64,000 nucleotides of DNA from Marinoscillum sp. 108 (lineage in GTDB: Bacteria; Bacteroidota; Bacteroidia; Cytophagales; Cyclobacteriaceae). This document shows, piece by piece, positions 1 through 7,344 of this stretch (its first letter is position 1; each line of letters begins with the position of its first letter). A program made the translations under genes and the position numbers. The DNA lies in the NCBI RefSeq assembly GCF_902506655.1, contig NZ_LR734808.1, forward strand, positions 1 to 64,000. Direction: 5' to 3'. The notes beneath the pieces are model-generated. The model saw only the letters and a list, made by a program, of their open reading frames with translations. It was not told where the DNA came from and did not search any database.

Positions 1-2
1 TC

Positions 3-2471
3 ACCTACACTGCTGGTGATGGCAACCTGGTTGACAATGGAGATGGCACCTGGAGCCTGACGATCCCTGCAGGCAATGCGTTGACGGAAAACACTTATTC
101 GGTGACCGCTACGGTAACCGATGCCGCTGGCAACAGCACCAGTGATGCTACAGATGGAGAATTAACCATCATTCTGGAGGGAGTGGATACAGATGGAGAC
201 GGTATTCTGGATGAAGACGAAGACACGGATGGAGATGGAGATCTTGCCAACGATGACTGTGATGCTGATGGTACACCAAACTACCTGGACGCTGATCCCT
301 GTGATACAGACGGAGACGGCCTGGATGATAGCGAGGAAGACACAGACGGAGACGGTAATCCATACAACGATGATTGTGACGAGGATGGTACTCCAAACTT
401 CCAGGATGCAGACACTTGCGACGATGGCACCGATACCGACGGTGACGGTGTAACGGACGTAGAAGAAGACATTGATGGCGATGGTGATTCTACCAATGAT
501 GATTCCGATGGTGACGGTACTCCGGATTATCTGGACACAGATGATGATGGCGATGGTATCCTGACAGAGGATGAAGACACTGATGGAGATGGAGACCCTA
601 CAAATGACGACTGTGATGCTGATGGTACGCCAAACTATCTGGACGCTGATCCCTGTGATACAGATGGAGACGGCCTGGATGATAGCGAGGAAGACACAGA
701 CGGAGACGGTAATCCATACAACGATGATTGTGACCAGGATGGTACTCCAAACTTCCAGGATGCAGACACTTGCGACGATGGCACCGATACCGACGGTGAC
801 GGTGTAACGGACGTAGAAGAAGACATTGATGGCGATGGCGATCCTACCAATGATGATTCAGATGGTGATGGTACACCTGATTACCTGGACACCGATGATG
901 ATGGCGATGGTGTCTTGACAGAGGACGAAGACACGGATGGAGATGGAGATCTTGCCAACGATGACTGTGATGCTGATGGTACACCAAACTACCTGGACGC
1001 TGATCCATGTGATACAGATGGAGATGGCCTGGATGATAGCGAGGAAGACACAGACGGAGACGGTAATCCATACAACGATGATTGTGACCAGGATGGTACT
1101 CCAAACTTCCAGGATGCAGACACTTGCGACGATGGCACCGATACCGACGGTGACGGTGTAACGGACGTAGAAGAAGACATTGATGGCGATGGCGATCCTA
1201 CCAATGATGATTCAGATGGTGATGGTACACCTGATTATCTGGACACAGATGATGATGGCGATGGTGTCTTGACATTGGATGAAGACACTGATGGAGATGG
1301 TGATCCTACCGATGACGACTGTGATGCTGATGGCACGCCAAACTATCTGGACGCTGATCCATGCGACACAGACGGAGATGGTCTGAACGATGAAGAAGAA
1401 GACACCAACGGAGATGGTAATCCATACAACGATGATTGTGACGAGGATGGTACGCCAAACTTCCAGGATTCGGATAGCTGTGATACGGATGGGGACGGTA
1501 TCCTGGATGAGGATGAGGACCTGGATGGCGATGGAGACCCTACCAACGATGACTGTGATGCTGATGGTACACCAAACTACCTTGACGCTGACCCATGTGA
1601 TACAGACGGAGACGGCCTGAACGATGAAGAAGAAGACACGGACGGAGACGGTAATCCATATAATGATGATTGTGATGCCGATGGTACTCCAAACTTCCAG
1701 GATGTGGATAGCTGTGATTCTGACGGAGACGGCATCCTGGATGAGGATGAGGACCTGGATGGCGATGGAGACCCTACCAATGATGACTGTGATGCTGATG
1801 GCACACCAAACTATCTGGATGCTGATCCCTGCGACTCAGACGGAGATGGTCTGAATGATGCGGCGGAAGACACAGATGGCGATGGTAATCCATACAACGA
1901 TGATTGTGATGCTGATGGCACTCCAAACTTCCTGGATTCAGATAGTTGCGATACAGATGGAGACGGGGTACTGGATTCAGATGAAGATGTGAATGGTGAC
2001 GGGGATCCTACCAATGATGATACTGATGGCGATGGTATCCCTGATTTTTTGGATACAGATGACGATGGTGATGGAATAGATACAAAAGATGAAGATGGCG
2101 ATAGAGACGGTGATCCTACCAACGATGACTGTGATGGGGATGGCACTCCAAACTATCTGGATACAGACCGATGTCCAAAAGTAGAGCCTCGTAGAGGGTT
2201 TACGCCTGATGGCGATGGTATCAATGACTTCTTTTACATCAAAGACATTGAGAATTATCCGAATAACACTGTTCAGATTTTCAATAGATGGGGAAATAAG
2301 GTATTTGAAATCAAAGGATATGACAACCAGAATAATGTATGGAAGAGTGATGTCAACTCTGGTTTGAGAATAGGAAGTGACAATAATGTACCTTCTGGTA
2401 CCTACTACTACCTGATTCAACTTGGGGACGGTAGTGATCCGATTTCAGGTTTTGTGGTCGTGAACAGATAA
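3..2471 (+). CDS. Asp-rich Ca-binding repeat protein with type-B T9SS C-terminal domain (5' partial)
   Basis: The reading frame is open from the first bases, so the N-terminus lies outside the window. The visible part starts in a bacterial Ig-like domain (DGTWSLTIPAG, then TDAAGNST). About 600 residues of Asp/Gly-rich calcium-binding repeats follow (DTDGDGLDDSEEDTDGDGNP type), resembling thrombospondin-3 or EF-hand-like loops. The last ~95 residues (GFTPDGDGINDFF, IFNRWGNKVFE, SGTYYYLI) are the gliding-motility-associated C-terminal domain of TIGR04131 type, the type-B sorting signal of the type IX secretion system. The protein is therefore expected outside the outer membrane, with the repeats stiffened by calcium. 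The repeats are near-identical at DNA level, which implies recent duplication. It is probably an adhesin or surface filament, but no enzymatic domain is visible and the ligand is unknown. Confidence 0.9.
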   Translation, partial: TYTAGDGNLVDNGDGTWSLTIPAGNALTENTYSVTATVTDAAGNSTSDATDGELTIILEGVDTDGDGILDEDEDTDGDGDLANDDCDADGTPNYLDADPCDTDGDGLDDSEEDTDGDGNPYNDDCDEDGTPNFQDADTCDDGTDTDGDGVTDVEEDIDGDGDSTNDDSDGDGTPDYLDTDDDGDGILTEDEDTDGDGDPTNDDCDADGTPNYLDADPCDTDGDGLDDSEEDTDGDGNPYNDDCDQDGTPNFQDADTCDDGTDTDGDGVTDVEEDIDGDGDPTNDDSDGDGTPDYLDTDDDGDGVLTEDEDTDGDGDLANDDCDADGTPNYLDADPCDTDGDGLDDSEEDTDGDGNPYNDDCDQDGTPNFQDADTCDDGTDTDGDGVTDVEEDIDGDGDPTNDDSDGDGTPDYLDTDDDGDGVLTLDEDTDGDGDPTDDDCDADGTPNYLDADPCDTDGDGLNDEEEDTNGDGNPYNDDCDEDGTPNFQDSDSCDTDGDGILDEDEDLDGDGDPTNDDCDADGTPNYLDADPCDTDGDGLNDEEEDTDGDGNPYNDDCDADGTPNFQDVDSCDSDGDGILDEDEDLDGDGDPTNDDCDADGTPNYLDADPCDSDGDGLNDAAEDTDGDGNPYNDDCDADGTPNFLDSDSCDTDGDGVLDSDEDVNGDGDPTNDDTDGDGIPDFLDTDDDGDGIDTKDEDGDRDGDPTNDDCDGDGTPNYLDTDRCPKVEPRRGFTPDGDGINDFFYIKDIENYPNNTVQIFNRWGNKVFEIKGYDNQNNVWKSDVNSGLRIGSDNNVPSGTYYYLIQLGDGSDPISGFVVVNR
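193..1254 (+). repeat. Three tandem 354-bp coding repeats (118 aa each)
   Basis: Near-identical units begin at about 193, 547 and 901. Each encodes three ~39-residue Asp-rich subrepeats (DCDADGTPNYLDADPCD, then DGTPNFQDADTCDD, then DGTPDYLDTDDDGDG). Differences between units are scattered substitutions such as DEDGTPN/DQDGTPN and DSTNDD/DPTNDD. The period keeps the reading frame. Confidence 0.85.
1310..2010 (+). repeat. 234-bp coding repeats (78 aa) following the 354-bp repeats
   Basis: After the third long unit the period changes to about 234 bp, which is two instead of three ~39-residue subrepeats. Equivalent positions lie near 1343, 1577 and 1811. The shorter period is explained by loss of the CDDGTDTDGDG-containing subrepeat. 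Confidence 0.75.
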
Positions 2472-2509
2472 AATGACCGAAGTGAGTTGATGTTAAGATC
2501 GACCAATAA

Positions 2510-2541
2510 AGCCTTCTGATTTTTTATCGGGAGGCTTTTTT
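2510..2541 (+). terminator. Intrinsic terminator after the Asp-rich repeat protein
   Basis: The stem AGCCTTCTGAT / ATCGGGAGGCT (with G-T wobbles) is followed by a T run and lies 39 bp after the stop codon. The same hairpin occurs three more times downstream, ending each small-RNA unit, so this copy may be the edge of the repeat array. Confidence 0.8.
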
Positions 2542-2610
2542 TATACTCATTTGACAATGTTTGGAGACCAGAAACGGCTGACTCAGGCACTTCACCCAAT
2601 GCTTTGAATG

Positions 2611-2677
2611 ACTCAACGAGTAATAGCTGCCACTCAACGAGTGGATGATTTTGGGGTAAGAACAAACCTTACTTTTG
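2611..2677 (+). promoter_or_regulatory. Twin-palindrome operator and promoter, copy 1
   Basis: ACTCAACGAGT occurs at 2611-2621 and again at 2632-2642, 21 bp centre to centre. TTG at 2651-2653 and TACTTTTG at 2670-2677 fit the Bacteroidota promoter pattern TTG/TAnnTTTG with a rather short 16-bp spacer. Inside the spacer GTAAG (2656-2660) and CTTAC (2668-2672) form a second inverted repeat. With a start near 2682 the palindrome centres fall near -66 and -45, positions typical of an activator. The 21-bp spacing matches what is known for LytTR-family binding sites. Confidence 0.65.
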
Positions 2678-2681
2678 AGGT

Positions 2682-2753
2682 ATAGATTCATGGTTGGATA
2701 TGATCTATGGTTGGGACTAATGGAGCCTTCCGATTTATCGGGAGGCTTTTTTT
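2682..2753 (+). ncRNA. Putative small RNA, copy 1 (~72 nt)
   Basis: The region runs from about five bases after the TACTTTTG box to the end of a T run. The body can fold ATAGAT (2682-2687) with ATCTAT (2703-2708), leaving ATGGTTGG (2690-2697) in the loop. A second ATGGTTGG lies at 2707-2714, next to the terminator stem AGCCTTCCGAT / ATCGGGAGGCT (2724-2747). No ribosome-binding site or conserved ORF is apparent. The assignment as an RNA gene is inference from promoter, body and terminator architecture. Confidence 0.6.
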
Positions 2754-2822
2754 ATGCTGGTTTGACAATGTTGGGAAACCAGAAATGACTGGAGTCGTGC
2801 ACTCTACCTTATCCTTTAAGAT

Positions 2823-2889
2823 ACTCAACGAATAAAACCTGCCACTCAACGAGTGGATAATTTTGGGGTAAGAACAAACCTTACTTTTG
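2823..2889 (+). promoter_or_regulatory. Twin-palindrome operator and promoter, copy 2
   Basis: ACTCAACGAAT at 2823-2833 and ACTCAACGAGT at 2844-2854 keep the 21-bp spacing, although the sequence around them differs from copies 1 and 3. TACTTTTG is at 2882-2889. Retention of the two sites within otherwise diverged DNA argues that they are functional. Confidence 0.65.
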
Positions 2890-2893
2890 AGGT

Positions 2894-2965
2894 ATAGATT
2901 CATGGTTGGATATGATCTATGGTTGGGACTAATGGAGCCTTCTGATTTATCGGAAGGCTTTTTTT
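2894..2965 (+). ncRNA. Putative small RNA, copy 2 (~72 nt)
   Basis: The body is the same as in copy 1 up to the terminator. The hairpin reads AGCCTTCTGAT / ATCGGAAGGCT (2936-2959), keeping pairing through a single wobble, and is followed by T residues to 2965. The inferred length equals that of copy 1. Confidence 0.6.
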
Positions 2966-3033
2966 ATGCTCATTCGGCAATGTTTGGAGACCAGAAACGG
3001 CTGACTCAGGCACTTCACCTAATGCTTTGAATG

Positions 3034-3100
3034 ACTCAACGAGTAATAGCTGCCACTCAACGAGTGGATCAATTTGGGGTAAGAACAACCCTTACTTTTG
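3034..3100 (+). promoter_or_regulatory. Twin-palindrome operator and promoter, copy 3
   Basis: ACTCAACGAGT is at 3034-3044 and 3055-3065, again 21 bp centre to centre. TACTTTTG is at 3093-3100, with the GTAAG-N7-CTTAC inverted repeat just before and overlapping it. Confidence 0.65.
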
Positions 3101-3104
3101 AGGT

Positions 3105-3176
3105 ATAGATTCATGGTTGGATATGATCTATGGTTGGGACTAATGGAGCCTTCTGATTTATCAGAAGGCTTTTTTT
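3105..3176 (+). ncRNA. Putative small RNA, copy 3 (~72 nt)
   Basis: The body matches copies 1 and 2. The terminator stem AGCCTTCTGAT / ATCAGAAGGCT (3147-3170) is perfect here. Across the copies the stem changes by wobble-compatible substitutions, as expected for a hairpin under selection. The unit ends about 70 bp before the hybrid kinase gene. Confidence 0.6.
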
Positions 3177-3246
3177 ATATATATCTATTAATATTGCCCT
3201 AATTGTACGGTGCTCATTATCTTTAATCTTTAGCGAAGACTATTGA

Positions 3247-6200
3247 ATGAGAATACCTGAAATACCTGCCAACGAGCAAAGCCGACTGGAAGCACTACGT
3301 GAACTGGAGATTCTCGATACCCTCCCGGAAGAAGAGTTCGATAATATTACCAAATTGGCCAGTGAGATTTGTCAGGTACCCATCTCTCTCATTACATTCA
3401 TAGACGAAGGTCGGCAATGGTTTAAATCACATCATGGACTCGATGTAGAGTACACCTCGAGAGAAGTAGCTTACTGCGCTCATGCGATCAATGACCCCAA
3501 AGAGATTCTGGAGGTGCACGATGCCTATGAAGATGAACGCTTTCATGATAATCCTTTGGCCGTAGGGGAACCTTTAGTGAGGTTCTATGCCGGTGTGCCT
3601 CTGGTGGATCCGGAGGGGCATGCATTGGGTACACTGTGTGTGATAGATCATAAACCCAATCAGCTTTCGATAGGTCAGAAGGAGGCACTGAGAACTCTTG
3701 CCCAGCATGTGATGGCTATTCTGAACGTGCGTAGTAAAAACATCGAGTTGATAAAGAGTCAACAGAAGTTTCAGGACTTGGTCAACCACATGGATGATAT
3801 GATCTATGAGCTGGACTCAAATGGGTACTTTAAGTTTTCGAACATCAAGCTTCAGAAGCTCAGCGGGTACAGTGATCAAGAATTGTCTCAGATGTCCTAT
3901 TTGACGCTCGTTAAGGAAAATGCCAGATCAGAAATGATAGCTTTTTACAATGAGCAGAGGACCAAAAAGCAGTCCAAAAGCTATTATGAATTTCCAATGA
4001 TCACACGCCAGGGAGAGGAGCGAATGATTGGTCAGAATGTGGTCATAGATTTTGACCAACATGGGAAACTCTCTCGTGTGATGGCCGTGGCAAGGGACGT
4101 TACAGAATTGCATGAGCAACAGCGCGTATTTCGACTGCTTTCAGAAAACTCAAAAGATCTCATTTGTCTGCATGAACCCGACGGTACATACATCTATGTG
4201 TCCTCATCGGTAAAAGATCTTTTAGGGTTTGATCAGGAGGAAATGATCGGTCGGAATCCGTACGATTTCATGCACCCCGAAGATAGGGATCGCCTAAGGG
4301 AGAATCCTCATGCCCAAACGCTCAAGGGAAAAGAAATAGGAGGGGTTCAATATCGCATGAAAACAAGTGCTGGGAATTACCTGTGGTTGGAGTCGTACAC
4401 CAAACCTATTGTGATTGACGGGGAAGTAGTGTCCTTTCAGACTTCATCCAGAGATATTTCTAAACGAAGGTTCAATGAGCTACAAGTTCAGAAGAGTAAG
4501 GAGAACATTGAAGCCCTCATAGAAAATACAGAGGACGCCATCTGGTCGGTGGATAGAAAATTTCGATATAAGATAGCCAATGGTGCTTATAAAGCATTGA
4601 TCAAATGGCTGGTTGGTCGTGAACCTGAAATTGGTGAAAGTGGTCTGGATGTTGGTGATAAAATGTTTCAAGACCTGCTTCAGCATTATAGAAAATCCCT
4701 TGACGGGAAAAAGTTCAATATCGAATACCAGCTGACTCATAATGGAGTGAGGCGGTATTTTCAGAAGTTTTTTAATCCCATAAGGAATCAGGAAGGAATT
4801 ATCACCGGGGTTTCTGTATTTGCAAGGGACATCTCCTACGAAAAGAAAATACTAAGAAATGCAGATAGGTATCGGGAGGGATTGCAGCTTCTTAATATCA
4901 TCTTTTCCAATACAAGTCTGACAATGGATCAGCAGATTGGAGAGGCCTTGAAAATCTCATGTGAGTACCTCAAAATGCCTTCCGGGATTATCGGTCAGGT
5001 AGAAAAGGGCTTTGTGACGATTAAAAAGTATTATTCCTCAGAGCCTGTACCGATCAAGGAGGGAGATAGGTTCCCATTCGAAAATACTTTTAGTCAGTTA
5101 ATCTACGATTATGGAAGAACACTGGCCATCGAGAACGTGAGCCAGTCAGATTTCAAAGAAGTCAGTAGCTTTAAAGCTTTCAAGGTAAGTTCCTTTATAG
5201 GTGCAAGTATCTCGGTAAATGGAGTTCGCTATGGTACGATAAGTTTTGGCTCTACCGAACAGCGTGGAGAATTTTTCGATTCCAATGAAACGGACTTTGT
5301 GGATATTCTGGCGGGCTGGATAGGATTTAATATTGAAAAGCAGTTATACGAGAAGCGATTGCGCTCCGAGCAGGATGTACTTCGCGCGTTTGTTCACTCA
5401 GCCCCTGCAGCCATTGCCATGTTGGATGAGAATCTGACCTACCTGGCCGTGAGTAGTCAGTGGAAGGTGGATTATCAGTTGGGAGACCGTGATCTCATCG
5501 GAGCGAATCATTATGAGATATTTAACAACATACCTGATTCTTGGAAGGAGGCCTATGAATCAGGCCTTCAGGGCAAGGAATCCCGAAAGGAAAGGGAGCT
5601 TTTTGAGATGGGCGGCCAGACTCGCTGGCTGAAATGGGAAGTGCGGCCGTGGTATACTTCTAACAAAGAAATTGGCGGGATCATAGTTTTCACCGAAGAT
5701 ATCACGAGGCAAATCACACAGGAAGAAGAGCTGAAACTCGCGAAGAATGAAGCCGAGAAAGCATCACAAGCGAAAGAATTTTTCTTGTCCTCTATGAGCC
5801 ATGAGATCAGAACTCCAATGAATGCCATCATTGGTATTTCGAACATCATGCTGTATGAAAACCCCCGGGCCGACCAGTTGGAAAATTTAAAGCTGTTGAA
5901 GTTTTCTAGTTCTAATCTCCTGGTATTAATCAACGATATTTTGGATTTTAATAAAATCGAAGCGGGTAAAATGGAGCTGGAACTGATTGATTTTAATCTG
6001 AAAGAGGTGGCCATGAATGTTTATCAGACCATGCTGATAAGGGCTAATGAGAAGGGGCTGGTGTTCTTGTTTGATTATCAAAATGGCTTACCCGAAAACT
6101 TTGTTGGCGACTCTGTTAGGATCACCCAAATCCTCACAAACCTGTTGGGAAATGCCATCAAATTCACGGAGGAAGGCATTGTGAAGTTTAAAATTGAGGA

Positions 6201-7245
6201 GAAGAAACGATTAGGGAAGGAGGTTATCCTGGGCTTTACGGTGACAGATACAGGAATTGGTATTCCTAAAGATAAGATTGATGCCATTTTCGAAAATTTC
6301 ACCCAAGCGAGTACCAACGTGGCTAGAAAATTTGGTGGCACGGGGCTGGGCTTAGCCATCACCAGAGAGCTCCTTAAAATCATGGGTTCGGACGTGACTG
6401 TAGAAAGTGAAGAGGGAGAGGGGTCTGTTTTTACTTTTGACCTGAAGTTGCCCATTGGTTCTTTGAAGTCCCTCCAGCAGGATTATTCGGAGATAAGTGC
6501 TGTAGCACCTGAAAGTTCGAATACCGGAATTCGTTTACTAGTGGCGGAAGATCACAAAACAAACCGGGAGATACTTGCCAAATTTCTAGATAGGTGGGGT
6601 TTTAAGTATGATTTCGCTGAAAATGGACTTGAAGCCATTCAAATGGCAAGTAAGAAGAATTACAGCATGATTCTCATGGATATTCAAATGCCCGTAATGG
6701 ACGGTTTTGAAGCAACCAGAGAAATCAGGAAAATGAAAAATCCGCAACTAAAGGATATTCCAATTTATGCACTGACAGCCTCTGTATTGCTGGGAGTGCA
6801 GGAGAAGGCAATCACTGCCGGAATGAGCGGATACATTAGCAAACCATTTGATCCAGACGAACTTTATGCCAAAATCACGAGTGAATCCATTCGACTTGAG
6901 TATGAAACGCCTGTGGTAACCAGGGATGTACTGAGTCATGAAGCGATCACACAGATGAGCCTCGGAGATGAGGAATTCAAAGAGGAACTCTACAGATATT
7001 ATTCATCCGAATTTCACAGATTGCTTGGTGATCTGCATAGCGCCTTGGAACAGGAAGATCGTGATATGAGACATGCCAGTATTGAAGAACTTACAAAGCT
7101 TAACAAAGGTGAGATCATGCCAGATTTAACACCACTGCTTCAGGCGCTCAATGATGAGCAATCTGCGGCTGATCTCAAAAGAATTCCTGCTGCTCTTTAT
7201 GAATTGATACATACTTTGACTGCTCGTCATGATAGGGGAAGCTGA
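3247..7245 (+). CDS. Hybrid sensor histidine kinase, GAF-PAS3-GAF-PAS-HisKA-HATPase-REC
   Basis: This is a 1332-aa cytoplasmic hybrid kinase with no membrane segment. Domains in order are GAF (~20-165), three PAS (~170-540), GAF (~540-700), PAS (~708-828), HisKA with H-box SMSHEIRTPMNAI (His852), HATPase with N-box NLLGNAIKFTEEG, DTGIGIP and GGTGLGLAI (~952-1068), and a receiver with LLVAEDH and MILMDIQMPVMDG (Asp1145). The ~110-residue tail after the receiver is helical and Hpt-like in position but lacks an HxxK phosphorylation motif. Phosphate would therefore need an external Hpt, and the next gene supplies one. A TATCTTTA box at 3218-3225 lies ~20 nt before the start. The gene directly follows the small-RNA array. 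Confidence 0.93.
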   Translation: MRIPEIPANEQSRLEALRELEILDTLPEEEFDNITKLASEICQVPISLITFIDEGRQWFKSHHGLDVEYTSREVAYCAHAINDPKEILEVHDAYEDERFHDNPLAVGEPLVRFYAGVPLVDPEGHALGTLCVIDHKPNQLSIGQKEALRTLAQHVMAILNVRSKNIELIKSQQKFQDLVNHMDDMIYELDSNGYFKFSNIKLQKLSGYSDQELSQMSYLTLVKENARSEMIAFYNEQRTKKQSKSYYEFPMITRQGEERMIGQNVVIDFDQHGKLSRVMAVARDVTELHEQQRVFRLLSENSKDLICLHEPDGTYIYVSSSVKDLLGFDQEEMIGRNPYDFMHPEDRDRLRENPHAQTLKGKEIGGVQYRMKTSAGNYLWLESYTKPIVIDGEVVSFQTSSRDISKRRFNELQVQKSKENIEALIENTEDAIWSVDRKFRYKIANGAYKALIKWLVGREPEIGESGLDVGDKMFQDLLQHYRKSLDGKKFNIEYQLTHNGVRRYFQKFFNPIRNQEGIITGVSVFARDISYEKKILRNADRYREGLQLLNIIFSNTSLTMDQQIGEALKISCEYLKMPSGIIGQVEKGFVTIKKYYSSEPVPIKEGDRFPFENTFSQLIYDYGRTLAIENVSQSDFKEVSSFKAFKVSSFIGASISVNGVRYGTISFGSTEQRGEFFDSNETDFVDILAGWIGFNIEKQLYEKRLRSEQDVLRAFVHSAPAAIAMLDENLTYLAVSSQWKVDYQLGDRDLIGANHYEIFNNIPDSWKEAYESGLQGKESRKERELFEMGGQTRWLKWEVRPWYTSNKEIGGIIVFTEDITRQITQEEELKLAKNEAEKASQAKEFFLSSMSHEIRTPMNAIIGISNIMLYENPRADQLENLKLLKFSSSNLLVLINDILDFNKIEAGKMELELIDFNLKEVAMNVYQTMLIRANEKGLVFLFDYQNGLPENFVGDSVRITQILTNLLGNAIKFTEEGIVKFKIEEKKRLGKEVILGFTVTDTGIGIPKDKIDAIFENFTQASTNVARKFGGTGLGLAITRELLKIMGSDVTVESEEGEGSVFTFDLKLPIGSLKSLQQDYSEISAVAPESSNTGIRLLVAEDHKTNREILAKFLDRWGFKYDFAENGLEAIQMASKKNYSMILMDIQMPVMDGFEATREIRKMKNPQLKDIPIYALTASVLLGVQEKAITAGMSGYISKPFDPDELYAKITSESIRLEYETPVVTRDVLSHEAITQMSLGDEEFKEELYRYYSSEFHRLLGDLHSALEQEDRDMRHASIEELTKLNKGEIMPDLTPLLQALNDEQSAADLKRIPAALYELIHTLTARHDRGS

Positions 7246-7282
7246 ACTGGGAATGAGGGGTACTGAACATACATTGAGCAAC

Positions 7283-7328
7283 ACTCACCGAGTATCCACT
7301 CTTCAGGAGTTTTTAAGCGGTATTTTTG
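7283..7328 (+). promoter_or_regulatory. Possible promoter with two ACTC/GAGT palindromes
   Basis: ACTCACCGAGT (7283-7293) and ACTCTTCAGGAGT (7298-7310) share the half-sites of the small-RNA operators, but the spacing is 16 bp and the core differs. TATTTTTG at 7321-7328 fits TAnnTTTG. The second palindrome followed by TTTTT could also be a weak terminator for the kinase gene. Confidence 0.4.
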
Positions 7329-7344
7329 AACAAAAAACCAGGAG

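Larger units (their letters stand above)
2542..3177 (+). repeat. Array of three ~212-bp intergenic repeats, each a promoter-sRNA-terminator unit
   Basis: The units are about 2542-2753, 2754-2966 and 2967-3177. Copies 1 and 3 are nearly identical throughout. Copy 2 diverges in its upstream half but keeps the regulatory sites and the downstream half. In all three the order is: two ACTC-N3-GAGT palindromes, a TTG element, TACTTTTG, an invariant body (AGGTATAGATTCATGG and on), and an AGCCT-type hairpin with T run. This array fills most of the 775 bp between the two flanking protein genes, and no protein gene is visible in it. Confidence 0.85.

Noticed and set aside
169-2420. Many open frames on both strands inside the Asp-rich repeat gene
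   Set aside because: They recur every 354 or 234 bp and have low-complexity Ser/Pro/Met/His compositions. They are by-products of the GAT/GAC-rich repeats in other frames.
2656-2672. GacA-type regulatory box
   Set aside because: The half-sites look alike but the spacing is 7 instead of 6 and no GacA-type regulator is present. It is kept only as an inverted repeat.
2417-3088. Three similar minus-strand frames (starting MFLPQ or MNLYLK) in the intergenic repeat array
   Set aside because: Their similarity is explained by the DNA repeat. They run against promoters and terminators on the plus strand, end at different places and show no ribosome-binding site.
2690-3177. Short plus-strand frame starting MVGYDLWLG in each small-RNA unit
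   Set aside because: It would read through the terminator hairpin and ends differently in each copy. No ribosome-binding site precedes it. A leaderless peptide cannot be fully excluded.
2542-3177. CRISPR array
   Set aside because: The repeat period is about 212 bp with only three copies, no short direct repeats with unique spacers, and no cas genes.
5568-6455. Minus-strand frames of 148 and 125 aa opposite the hybrid kinase
   Set aside because: They overlap the HisKA and HATPase domains in the opposite strand and show no domain of their own.
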